Both the position numbers and the translations under genes were made by a program. Shown piece after piece: positions 51,481 through 61,794 of a stretch of 64,000 nucleotides of DNA (within the stretch, counting starts at the first letter, position 1; every line of letters begins with the position of its first letter). The DNA lies in contig CM050654.1 of NCBI GenBank assembly GCA_027574665.1, positions 34,305,722-34,369,721 on the forward strand, given 5' to 3'. The stretch comes from Rhynochetos jubatus. Lineage: Eukaryota; Chordata; Aves; Eurypygiformes; Rhynochetidae. Under the pieces are notes generated by a model. It was given only the letters and a program-made list of their open reading frames with translations, searched no databases and had not been told where the DNA came from.

Positions 51481-54400
51481 AACTAGCAGAATCTCCTGCT
51501 CTTCCAATTTGTTATTGCTAATTTCTTAGCTTGATTATTTTTTTTTTTTTTTAATTAAAGGATATGTACTGATAGTCACTCAGCTCCCTGTTGGAAAAAT
51601 CTGACAGTAACCTTGCTTTGAGCCTCATTTCAGAAACACACTCTTGAACCTAAAAGTGAGGATAAAGCAAGGCTACAAAATTTCATACTCACAGCGCTCC
51701 TTTCAAGCCTGAAAGTTCTGCCTGTATCAATTTTCCACACTGCCTTTTCTTTTGTCTTACTTAATTCCAATTACAGTGCCAAATGATTGCACCTGTTCCT
51801 TCATTTGTGGTCCTTAGCTTCCTAGGGAAATATATATTTTTTTCATATGATGTTCTATAAAACCCCCTTCAAATATTTCACTGGTATTCAGATTCACATG
51901 CAATTCTTAAAAAAAAAAACAGGTAAGCCCCTCTGTCCAAGTTCAGTACAATTTCCATTCTAATTTAAAAATTATCAGCCCAACAAGTGCAGTATTTAGT
52001 ACAATCCAAAATGAAGAACAGTTAACTTGACAATGTAAATAGCTTTAAATGCAAATGTACTGTTTTGCAAAACAAAACATTTCACTGTAATGGCTTATTT
52101 CAAATGTGGAACAGTATTTAACAGTTCCTACCTAATGACTATCTGAAATGTAGGATATAAATTAAACACAGGAGTAAAAATCTGCAAGAAACCATTATTG
52201 TTTGTGAAAATAACTGAATGTTCTGGCTCTCCTGCTGTAGTTGAAAAGTTTATTGAATCAAGCATTGGCTATATTTGTCGCTAAGGTTACCGTTTCTCGT
52301 GGTATATGCTACACCACTTTATTTTAGAGTGAAAGCCCTGAATAGAGTAAGATATTGCAATAAAACATCCCTTCATGACACCCTTCTTTCTTACCTCTCT
52401 CCTAATGGTGGTGAAAATCTTCTTCAGGAAAGATCCTACACGTTATTTTACTTGTCAAATGCACGTGCTGGGAAAAGGTTGGGAAGTGCCGCTGCTGGAA
52501 CAAACCAGCAAACTTCTTCAAGCCATTTCTGCTCTTCAGCTTCTGGAAGGATCTGTGCACTTCACTAAAGCAATCCTTCAGTGATACTAACAGAGACAAA
52601 ATGTTCTGTCCTTGCATATATTCCCTCCCCTTGTTCTCTCAGTGATGCCAAAGCATTTGCAGCTGTGCCTCCTGCCGGCTGGTCTCAGCTGGAGTGCGTT
52701 TGAGCAGGTCACCCAGTGCCCTGCCCCAGTGCCCTGCCCCAGCCCCCCGCCCTCACCTGTGACTAACTGCGGAACAGTAAGACAACCCTGCTGCTTAGTC
52801 ATTAAAAACCACCCAACACTTTCCCTGCTCCTGATGCAATGATTTCATGTGTTTGCCTATCAATTGCATTCCTGTTCCAGTGTTCCATTACCATCAGAGA
52901 ACGCCAAGACCAGTGCTGGATCCAAAGGGACTGGGGTGGCCTAAACCTGTGGACTATGACCCTCCATTACCAAGAGCTGCAAAGGCTGTGCACTGGGTGG
53001 AGGACTTTTTTCTTTGGTCATGAAATCTAAAAATGGGCTGTTAGCACTTTATGGGATATTTTAATTAAAAAGAACTGTACATATCATTCGTGTCCTCATG
53101 GAGTATAACCATTATTAAATCAATTTTGTTGAGTTAGACTTACGTAAAGGTAGCATATTGGATTTCTAAACTAATTACAGAGGCAAGAAGTTTAGTCCCA
53201 AGTTTAATGGAAACTTTGGACCGCATACACTCAGGTAGGTTGATTTCCTTAATTCCATCCAAACACCTGATCAATTTTATCGAACAGCACTTTAATTTTC
53301 AGGCATTGGAATGCAAACACTTATTTTACTTACCACTGCAAAATTTTGGTACTAGGTTTGTTAAAGCAGGTTGTCTAACCCCCTGGTGAATCACCAACAC
53401 CTGTCACCCACCTACCTCCTTGAAGCCAGGCTCCTTCTCGACTTTCATCATGTATGAAATGCAACAGATAGAAGTGTAACTAAATCCTTTTTTTCTCTTT
53501 TCAAAGCTCCAGGCACCTTGGATGTTGTGACTCCCCTTAGCCACATTCCACAAGCCTCCCCATTCTCTGAAGCACTCTTGAAATCATTCAAAGGGAAAAG
53601 AGGAGTGATGTTAACAGTACTGAAAGATGTTTTGAAGAAGATGCACCAGTAATCAATACCAGTGAGGTTCTTCCTCCCCTAGAGGCAACCGACTTGACAG
53701 CAGGAGTTACCTGAAGTAAATACAAAATGCTAGGACCACTGCACCTTGCCTATGGGTTTTTGGCTGTGCCAAGAAACTGGTACTCAGTCTCCTCGGGCCA
53801 GTCTTCCTTTTGCTTCAGTTTCTTCAGTAACATCTGATAAACTTGCACAGAGGGATACGAGGTCACACCTTGTATCCTCTGCCTTTTATTAAAGGAGCCA
53901 ACACTCAACACTCAAGTTTCCATGAAGAATCTTTGGCTTCAGATCAAATACAAGCTCTTCTGCCTTAAAGGGCTCAGTTTCTCAAATAAACGAACCTAAC
54001 TGACTCCATACTCAAATAAGTGCCAGAGCTGAGAGAACAGAGGTAATCACCTTCATTTTCAGACACGGGTTGATCTACATATGCCAGAAACATAGGAACA
54101 ACGAGCAGTTGGTTACAGCAAATCATAGCAGACATTGATCAAACCAAGTCCTAAATAATTCTGTCCTCACTGCAAAAAGATTAAAAAATTAATTTTAAAA
54201 TAATCAGCCTTTCTTTGTACTCAACAATGTGAAAACTATATTCCAATTGACACACAGTTACTCTCGATTTTGTAACATAATTGAAATTTCAATATGACCT
54301 AAAGGTTTCATAGATTTTGCAAATCCTAATAGCAGAAAAAGGGGAGAGGAAATCGAGAAGATAAAGATAAGCTCTAGCAAGCAGTAAATGGTTATGCTGA

Positions 54401-55205
54401 TTCCCTAACTTACCATAAATTAATAGGTCTAGTCTAGTAAGTGTCATATTTTAAGGACAGCTGAATCAATCAGTAATTTTTCAGACCTAAAATGTAGTCA
54501 GGGTGCTTAACTATGGGTAAGCTACAAAAAAGTCTATGGTTTTCATGCCATTTCTATGCAACGTGTATTAATCTTGATCACTACTATAGATTACATAGAC
54601 TAATTAATGAGTGATTGCCATTAGTTATGTATGTAGATTCTGGCAGATAACAATACTTGGTTGTGCTGGAAGCAGAAGAAATAGTTGAACTAATTAGTTC
54701 TGGATGTCCCCTTGCATCAAATTCTTTAGTCTAACCAGAATCAAAGGCTGCATCTGCAAATATTTTTGCAATATCTGAATTTAACTCATACATAAAAATT
54801 TCCATAATACAAATTAATCTGGGTCTGGTGCTTAAGCTTGTACACACATTTATAGAAAAATACCTGTATTTGTAGGACAGTGTGAGAAATATTAAAAACA
54901 TACCACATTTCCACATAGAAACCCCACATTTCAGAATAACACACTTTTTAAACATACCAGTTCTGGCAAAAGCATTCTTACAGAAGCCATGTCCTCATGC
55001 CACCTTCCTATTCAGGTAAATTGATCAAAATTTGAGGAGAGATGCTGAGATAGAAAGAGTAGGGAATGGGGGCCTGAACCAGAAAGCTATGGGGAAAGGA
55101 GGAGACAGGGTGTGGGTTCCACAGATCTGAGATAACGTATTTCCTGAACCCATGCATAATCGCCTTGTGGAGACATGAGCCTTGTTCGTTTTCTTTTGCA
55201 GGTAA
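51481..55205. other. Gene-free AT-rich sequence
   Basis: A small tandem duplication (CAGTGCCCTGCCCC twice) lies at about 52,714-52,741. Nothing else is nameable. Confidence 0.65.
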
Positions 55206-55370
55206 CGAGAAACTATCTATGTGAAACGTATTAAATATGAACACGTATCGGCTGTCTCGCAGAGAAACAGCCAGCGCGTATTGAGCACAACTAACCTTCT
55301 CGCGTAGCCTCCGCACGCCGAGTCCGTGCGGTACGCTCAACGTCTGCACACACAGGTTGCAGTTTCACCG
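55206..55370. other. CpG-dense patch in AT-rich surroundings
   Basis: I count 17 CpG in about 165 bp, with CGCG twice and a cluster at 55,311-55,342. The neighbouring kilobases have very few. It is too short for a standard CpG island. It could be an unmethylated regulatory element or a GC-rich remnant of an old insertion. A minus-strand frame that starts in it (55,008-55,349) has no recognised domain. Confidence 0.6.
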
Positions 55371-55595
55371 TGTGCACTTGGCTCAAATCAGGAAAAACAT
55401 CTCGTTAAAGTGGAATAGGAGCAGTTTGCCGTGTTTGGTGAGGAAAAGTGTCAGTATTGTCAGGTGAGCTTTTATTAAATAATGGGTGTAATTTATAAAG
55501 TCACAATCCAGAAGTCCCAGCCAACAGAAGACTTTAAAATATTGCTACTCTTAGGAAACAGGATTTGCAAAACCTTGTTTGAATTCTTCTGGTGT

Positions 55596-55636
55596 TTTTT
55601 GTTTGTTTTGTTTTTTGTTTGTTTGTTTGCTGTATG
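55596..55636. repeat. (TTTG)n simple repeat
   Basis: TTTG and TTTTTTG units run for about 40 bp. Confidence 0.9.
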
Positions 55637-56219
55637 GTCTTATCATAGTGCACACAGTAGCCTCCATACATACATACTGTACCTATACTATACGTATGTA
55701 CTACAAATACCACAAAGTAAAGCCATACTTCGTGGTGACATGGGGACCCAGACAAGATATTATTGCACATTAAAATTGTATTAAACTAATTGAAAAATAG
55801 TTAAACATTGCTAATAAAACAAGATAAATACTAAACATTAAAAGACAGACTTTCCAGTGTTGCATAAAACCACACCTTTCAGACAAATTAATTATTTGCA
55901 TCATAAAAAAATGCTAACCATGAAAGAAAATATTCCAGAAGAAAGTAATGAGTAAAAAGCTTCAGGTGATTTTTGATTACATTAAAACCAATTCCCACTC
56001 TTCATAAAATATGCAGAACTTTGCATCTTAAATAGTGTAAGTTACCTTCAAAAAATTACTTTCTTTTTAATCTTGCAAGAAATGAAACCTTAATTGGGTA
56101 GGAAAAGTATTTGGAATATATCCAGAAAGAAAAAACTACAGCTATTCTCATGTAAGCGGCACAGCATCTGTCAAGAGATTCCACATACCTTCAGGAAGAT
56201 ACCTTAAATTAAGTCAACA

Positions 56220-56620
56220 TTGTACTTGATTTCAGTCATCAGAGTTAATATTCTGCAAACCCAAAGTGGCTGCCTTGTTTATTTCATAGTTTCCATTTCT
56301 AGTGCAGTAATTCACCTTGGCAAATAAATGGAGGTATGAGGGGCTCGCCCTCTGAATAAATAATAAAATTTAACTTGTCAGGAGCTTCCTTCGCCTTGAA
56401 TGAAAAACATTTCATTTCTCTGTGGTGCTATTGAATCTAAATCCTGTTGCACGAGACTTAATGAGCAGCCCTGGAATAAAAACTAGTGGAGTGTTCCGGC
56501 TACACGGCCACCTTGATGAACATTAGAATTACATTTGAGTCCAGACGGGAGAAAAGGAAGATGCACTACACAAAGTATGTCTTCATTAGAGGAGTAAAGT
56601 ATTACTCAGTGGCATTATAC
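56220..56620. promoter_or_regulatory. Possible conserved non-coding element or part of the DPP10 3' UTR
   Basis: This stretch has balanced composition, no simple repeats and no recognised transposon. It lies 1.0-1.4 kb below the DPP10 stop. It holds an AATAAA on the minus strand (56,278-56,283). If the 3' UTR is long, this would be UTR sequence. Confidence 0.25.
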
Positions 56621-57078
56621 GTAGTTAATAAATTTTCTTTATCTGAAACTATAATTTAATATTTATGTATCTAATTTACATGTGACAAAGTAGCATATTC
56701 TAAAATTAGAATGTAACCAGCAAACTGTTAACTACTATAAACAATACCAAACCACAACTCAAACATATTTTAAGGAAACAATAGATACAATTTAGACTGG
56801 GGAAAGATTTCAATTGCAGATATTGTTTTAAATACAGCTGTTAATTGCGTCTTGAAGAAAATTCTTCAAGCTCAGAACGATTTTCTGCTTAGGGAGTCCT
56901 GGGTATATCCATAAAGACCAAGAGTACACTACCAAAAAGTCCCTTATTGGTTACTAGTGGGTACAGTAATAATAGTAAATGCTGAAATTGGGAAAAAAAT
57001 CGTTTTCAATATCAATGTTCTATGATGCACTAGACAATATATCCCCTTTGAGCAGAAACTAGAGAAAATATCGTGCCC

Positions 57079-57579
57079 TTTATTATCTCTGTGGTTTCTT
57101 ATGTGTAATAGACAGCGAAAGAATTGCACTTATTGTAACATTACAGTAGTGTTAGGTTCAACTCACCTTTTAAAATATTAGTGGCCATAATACTTATGAT
57201 AGGTTGTGCATTATGCAAAGATGAATAAAGATGTGCACTTAAATTAAAAAACGAGCAACCACTTACAGAACCAACAGTGAGGCTTAACATAACAAACATG
57301 CACTAACCCTACACTTATGCAAAACTAAGTTCTTCCAGGAAACTGTAACCAACTGTTGACCTTCCACAAAGGTAAAGGTTTTGTCCCTTGGTAATACATT
57401 TGGACTTTGTAGCCGAATTCCAGTTTATTAGCTCATTGTCTGTAAATGTGCTGTTCCACTGTGATATCCTTTAGCTGCCCTTGAGCTTCTGCAGAATCTG
57501 CAATCTTACAGTCACTTTTATTTAAGGTTTTATTGAGCCGCAACGTAAGTCCCCTTCAGTACTACACAAATAGGCTTCC
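57079..57579 (-). terminator. DPP10: Start of DPP10 3' UTR with candidate poly(A) signals
   Basis: On the minus strand, AATAAA hexamers occur at 57,529-57,534 and 57,517-57,522, about 45-60 nt after the stop. Another lies at 57,079-57,084. The first two would give an unusually short 3' UTR, and mammalian DPP10 is remembered to have a longer one. Further hexamers at 56,278-56,283 and 55,471-55,476 are equally possible ends. The sequence alone cannot say which is used. Confidence 0.3.
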
Positions 57580-57717
57580 TTATTCATCCTCTTCAGGTTC
57601 CTGTGGTAAAATTGGTGTCTCCTCCTTTAAACAAGCACTAAAAAACCCAAGGATTGTGCTGTAAAGGTGATATTTGCTTTTCTCAGAAGCAATGTTATGA
57701 CCTTCATCCGGGTAGAT
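57580..57717 (-). CDS. DPP10: DPP10 terminal coding exon and stop
   Basis: The coding part is 138 nt and ends in TAA (57,580-57,582). It starts IYPDEGHNIASEKSKYHLYS and ends LPQEPEEDE. The His of DEGH (57,697-57,699) aligns with His740 of DPP4, so this triad residue is kept. The acidic EPEEDE tail is typical of DPP10. As I recall the human protein, the segment after the His reads HNV-SEKSK, so the bird form carries one extra residue (NIASEK). Acceptor TCTGCTAG. The 3' UTR continues to lower coordinates. Confidence 0.96.
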   Translation of the reverse strand: MYPDEGHNIASEKSKYHLYSTILGFFSACLKEETPILPQEPEEDE

Positions 57718-59225
57718 CTAGCAGAGGAGAAAGGAAAGAAGTAAGTAGTTTTTTAAAGGCTTTTCAAATATTTAGGGCTGTAATTTTCTTTCCCTGATCT
57801 TCAAAATGTTTTAGATGACAACAGGACGATAACATTAGTTTTACAGCCTCAAGGAAAGCTAATAAAACTCCAAGTAAAGCTCATTCTGTTGGAATTTGAA
57901 CTTACATAAAACAACTACTGCAGTGGGATCTGCAGAAGTGAAAAAAAAAATATATATATTCTCAGTCATTATGCTTACAACAGTTTACTTATCTGGCATT
58001 TTCAATAGTGTCTAGGCATCCAAAGCCCATTAACGTCAATGATGATTAATTACCTCATGTTTTTAGGAACCTCTCAGTATCCCAGCTTCTAAGCATTCAG
58101 TGAAAAACCTTTTTATACACATTTTTAACTATCTTCCTATCTTACTGAAAGCCCATCATCTCTCCCTCCTAGGCTGGATGTGGGCATTTTTATCCCTTAA
58201 TTCAAATTCCACTTGAAATTTCTCACGAGTGAGTCTGAACAAAAATTTGCAGGCTGAATGAAGAAATCCAGGCCACAGAATTTAGGCCAAGAAACTTGCG
58301 GTGGCCTGAGGCAAAAGGCTTCAGCTGCTTCCTCAAAGTCAGGTTATCACAAGGTTGCATGAGAACGGTTCAACGGGGCTCTTCTGAGAGACCTTTGTCA
58401 CTTCTGCTTCTTCCTCTCTCCACAAGCCTTCACATCACCTCCGCTGAAATCACAGGGACAGCTGGAATGGATCCTACCTGCTCAGATTTCACACATAAGT
58501 CCTTTTCCAGTCGTGAGGCTAACTCCCTTGTTACTACCTCCTCCCTGATGTGAGTTCCCATCAGTGAGCCTCAGTGGAAACTACAGGTTCACCTAAGGGT
58601 CAGTAAAGCTGAGGCTTGCGATGCGTAACATCAGAGAGAGTTGGAGAAGTGACCCAAAACCACATCCTCCAAGACATTCAAGAAAGTTTAACGCAACCAG
58701 AAGCATCCACATACTCCGCGGTGGGTCGTGGGCATGACATCAGCAGCATGTTTTGTCCTGCTCTCCCCAGCCGGTCCCTCACCCTCCGTATGGCTACGGA
58801 GAGAGGTTGCCTTTTAGTGGTCTTTTCATATATTGGAATGTTGAAAGTAACGGGAAATTAGTTTCATATAATGGTTTGGGTTGGAAGGGACCTTAAAGAT
58901 CATCATGTCACCCAACACTTTTTTAGGTTAAAAGGGACTAAAGTAGTGATATCTCCATATCAGAAAGAGTGCATATGGACTCTAAAGTGTAAGATAAATG
59001 GGTAGAAAAAAGAAAGATGAGAGATAGGAGAAAGAACCCAGAACATCATCAAGAAGGTACTTTTCTTTACATCCATACTAACAGTAGGGAAAATAGGATT
59101 AAACAGAGTTCAAATTGAGGTAATACCAGTGTGTTGTGGTCGGGAGGGTCCTTCTCAGGGAAGAAATCGCAACATGAGGATAAAAGTTGAACTATGTTTA
59201 CAGGAAATGTCACAGCTGCACATAC
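57718..59225 (-). other. DPP10 last intron, with a CR1 scrap
   Basis: This 1,508-bp intron separates the last two coding exons. It has no further exon-like sequence. It contains a short CR1 3'-end fragment (58,863-58,922), an A/TA run near 57,948-57,960, and a GC-richer stretch at about 58,290-58,560 whose open frames resemble no family I know. Confidence 0.85.
58863..58922 (-). mobile_element. CR1 LINE 3'-end fragment inside the DPP10 intron
   Basis: The plus strand reads ATGGTTTGGGTTGGAAGGGA followed by CCTTAAAGATCATC. This is the reverse complement of the avian CR1 3' end. Only about 60 bp are left, so the element is a short 5'-truncated insertion or remnant in minus orientation, the same orientation as DPP10. 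Confidence 0.85.
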
Positions 59226-59299
59226 CTGCATAGTGTAATTAACTCCAGCTTTTATTAGATGTTTAATTAATTCTGCTGAATGCTGGAAGTGGACTTTAG
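59226..59299 (-). CDS. DPP10: DPP10 penultimate exon
   Basis: The exon is 74 nt. It encodes TKVHFQHSAELIKHLIKAG and then VNYTMQ; the Thr codon is shared with the previous exon. The VHFQHSAEL motif follows the Asp loop in the whole DPP4/DPP6/DPP10 group and forms the helix before the histidine loop. Acceptor TTGCAG, donor GTATGT, leaving in phase 0. Flanking introns are 1,623 bp upstream and 1,508 bp downstream. Confidence 0.95.
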
Positions 59300-60922
59300 C
59301 TGCAAGACAACAACATTTGGATGTTATTAGAAAAAGCTAAGCTAATTTAAAATGCTTATCAGCTAAACAGCTTTGACTGAAAACACTTCCAATCTTTGTG
59401 ATTACCAGACTTGAAGTTGACTGTCTTTCTGGTCAGGAGCGCACAGCCCCACCAGTAACAGTGATGCAGGGTCTAACAGCCAAGGTTTTGGAGAAGGAGC
59501 TGGAGCCCCAAGGGAGGCCAATGCTTTCCAGGCACTCCGTGAGGACTCCTCTCTCTACCCTTGATTTACACACACTGCGAGGTGTGTAAAACCCTTCTGT
59601 TTGAACATCACGACAGTTTATAATTGTGTTAAAGGGAAGCACACTGGATTTTCTACTGCTTGCACAGGGTTACTGCAGCCCATACTTCTTTAGGTAATGG
59701 ACTTTCTGCAACATATCTGTAACTAAATCTTCATGTGGTAAAAGCAGGCACTTTATTACCATGTCCTAACCCTGCAGAGTTTAGGCTGCACGTGGGCTGG
59801 GCGGTGTCACTAGATGTGACATTAAGCAAGGGCAGCAGGCAATCAGAGTCCTGGTCTTGAACACACTCTATTGCTCAGACTTCTATCAGAGTCCCAATTC
59901 CCTCTAGTGCCGACTTCAGAGGGGTAGAAATTGCTGCTGCCTTTTACAATCAGCAAAGTCTGAGACCCTCATGCCTGCTCAGTCACCCCGTATATCTCCT
60001 CTGTCCCTCTCCTCGTGCTCTGGGAACAAACACTGGGCAGTGTTTGCAGCCCCCTGATTGCACCTGAGATCCACAACATGGCTAAGTTACGCCGGGGTGA
60101 CAGGCTGGGGGGTACCATCCTGCCTGTACCAACCGTGCGCTGGGCACTCTCACCCCAACCCTACGTATCGTTCCAGATTGAGGAGTAAGAAACCTCGTAT
60201 TATTCCACAACACCAGGAAAACGCCAGGAAAAAAGCAGAATGAACGTGCATCTGAAGATAGGAGCTTCTTGCAGCACTGTAATTTGTGCCTGCATCAAAG
60301 CTTGTTCTTTAGACCTACGTCAGACAAGAAAGTTCAAAAAAAATATACTGCCGTTAAATTTAACTCTGTAATTACAAATCATCTCTTGACTGACACATCT
60401 TACGATTACATTTAAAGTGCCAGAACTTACCCTGTTTTACTCATTCTCTGTCTTAAACTATGGCTAAAAGTGCTGGTGCTATGAAAAGGTTCCCTAGAGC
60501 TTCAGCTGCGGATGCTTTGGCACTATCTTGTAATTAATTAGCTGAAAAGTTTCACCTCCCCGTTTGGTGCTGTACTTCACCAACTGTACTGATAATGTTT
60601 TCTTCAACGGCAGAACCTCTATGAATTTTAAAAAACCGTTAAAAATGTGTATTGTTCTACTAGTAATTCGTACAATACCTTTCACTAGCCAGACGGTAGT
60701 CCCCAAAATTTAAATAAATTAGAACACACAGGTACAAATATTCAGCAAAGAAAAGCATCATCAGTTTAGAGTTTGAAGTGACAAGTGAAATAAAATAAAA
60801 AATTCTATTGGAGGGACAACGAAAGCAAAAACATATTTGTAGGGTGTGTGCCTAACCTGTCTTTGAATGCCTGTCTATTAAAAACTCTGACTCCAAATGT
60901 AACTGCAACAGTTAATACTTAC
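59300..60922 (-). other. DPP10 intron, nothing further recognised
   Basis: This is a 1,623-bp intron. Composition is mixed, with a GC-richer part at about 59,440-60,200. I see no repeat or exon in it that I can name. Confidence 0.85.
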
Positions 60923-60995
60923 TGTCAGCTGTCCCATGAACCATTAGCAAATTCGCTTCTTTTAAACCATGAAGATTGTGTAATACACTGGATGC
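60923..60995 (-). CDS. DPP10: DPP10 exon with the triad aspartate (third from last)
   Basis: The exon is 73 nt. It encodes ASSVLHNLHGLKEANLLMVH followed by GTAD and the first base of a Thr codon. The Asp of GTAD (codon at 60,924-60,926) aligns with the charge-relay Asp708 of DPP4, so the aspartate is kept although the serine is lost. Acceptor TTACCAG, donor GTAAGT. The Leu-Leu-Met-Val-His strand is the usual beta strand leading into the Asp loop. Confidence 0.95.
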
Positions 60996-61091
60996 CTGGT
61001 AAACAAACACACACAAAGGTGTAACTGAATTGCATTTTAAGAGTAAAACTTAAAAGAAGTCATTTTAAGTTACTTGTTTACGCTAACTTAC
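60996..61091 (-). other. DPP10 short intron
   Basis: This 96-bp intron has a GTAAGT donor and a TTACCAG acceptor. It is close to the minimum for vertebrate introns, which suggests exon- or intron-definition pairing with the 59-nt exon beside it. Confidence 0.9.
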
Positions 61092-61150
61092 CTGATAGGT
61101 ATTTTCCTCTTTTGATGGAATACCAAGGTATCTTTCTGAAAAAGCTGATG
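61092..61150 (-). CDS. DPP10: DPP10 small exon (fourth from last)
   Basis: The exon is 59 nt and encodes ASAFSERYLGIPSKEENTYQ; the first Ala codon is completed from the previous exon. The SERYLG block is shared by DPP4-family members and follows the ITD-LY segment of the exon before. Acceptor TTCACAG, donor GTAAGT. The exon enters in phase 1 and leaves in phase 0. It is separated from the next exon by an intron of only 96 bp. Confidence 0.94.
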
Positions 61151-61694
61151 CTGTGAATGTAAAAACAAAAACTTGTGAATTCATCAAAATTATCTTTATT
61201 TTAAAACTCATCAGTTCTACAGTCAGGAGAAGCTATTTAACCCACTAAGCCAACCAAGAGATGTTAAGTTAAAACCAGAATATACCATATTTAATTTAAA
61301 ACCAGAATATATGGTTGATATTGTAAGGAATTCACCACTAACCTTAAAAAATCAATTCCTATTAGAGGTCTTGATTCACCTGATATAACTGAAGTAATCT
61401 TAGGAAATGGGGTACCTGACTGAATGTCAGTGGGAAGTTCGAAATGGGAAACATAACTCCTTTGGAAAAATCACTGGTGTTAATAACAATGGACCCGTTG
61501 CATGTTTTTGTAAACTGTCCCAATGTTTGTTAAACTCTCCCAGTCCTCTCCTTTAAACTAAGGAACAAAACGATGAGGTGAAACCTAGTTGATATTGGTA
61601 CATTATCCACCCTTAGTTACAATGAATAGTAGGTCCACAAATAAAAGATGTTTTGAATAGACTATCACGCAGGTGTAGGGCAGGGAACACTCAC
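61151..61694 (-). other. DPP10 intron with a small internal duplication
   Basis: This is a 544-bp AT-rich intron. The motif TTAAAACCAGAATATA occurs near 61,269 and again about 30 bp later in nearly the same form, and the second copy is followed by a partial inversion. No exon is visible. Confidence 0.85.
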
Positions 61695-61794
61695 CATACA
61701 ATCTCATATCTGTAATTGGTGCCACCACAGCTCCACACTTGAAAAGCCTTTCGCTGGATTTCAGGATCATTGATGTAATGTAGCCACCGTATCC
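61695..61794 (-). CDS. DPP10: DPP10 exon with the degenerate nucleophile elbow (fifth from last)
   Basis: The exon is 100 nt and starts in phase 0. It begins GYGGYITSMILK and ends in the first base of an Ala codon, with VVAPITDMRLY near the end. In active DPP4 the nucleophile elbow reads GWSYGG, with Ser630 just before the Tyr. Here the codon before Tyr is GGA (61,792-61,794), so glycine sits where the serine should be, as is known for DPP10. The acceptor falls immediately before that codon, so the active-site motif is split between exons, as it is in the DPP4 family. Acceptor TTAG, donor GTGAGT. The fold here is the strand after the elbow and the following helix of the alpha/beta hydrolase. 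The family assignment is very secure. Confidence 0.95.
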
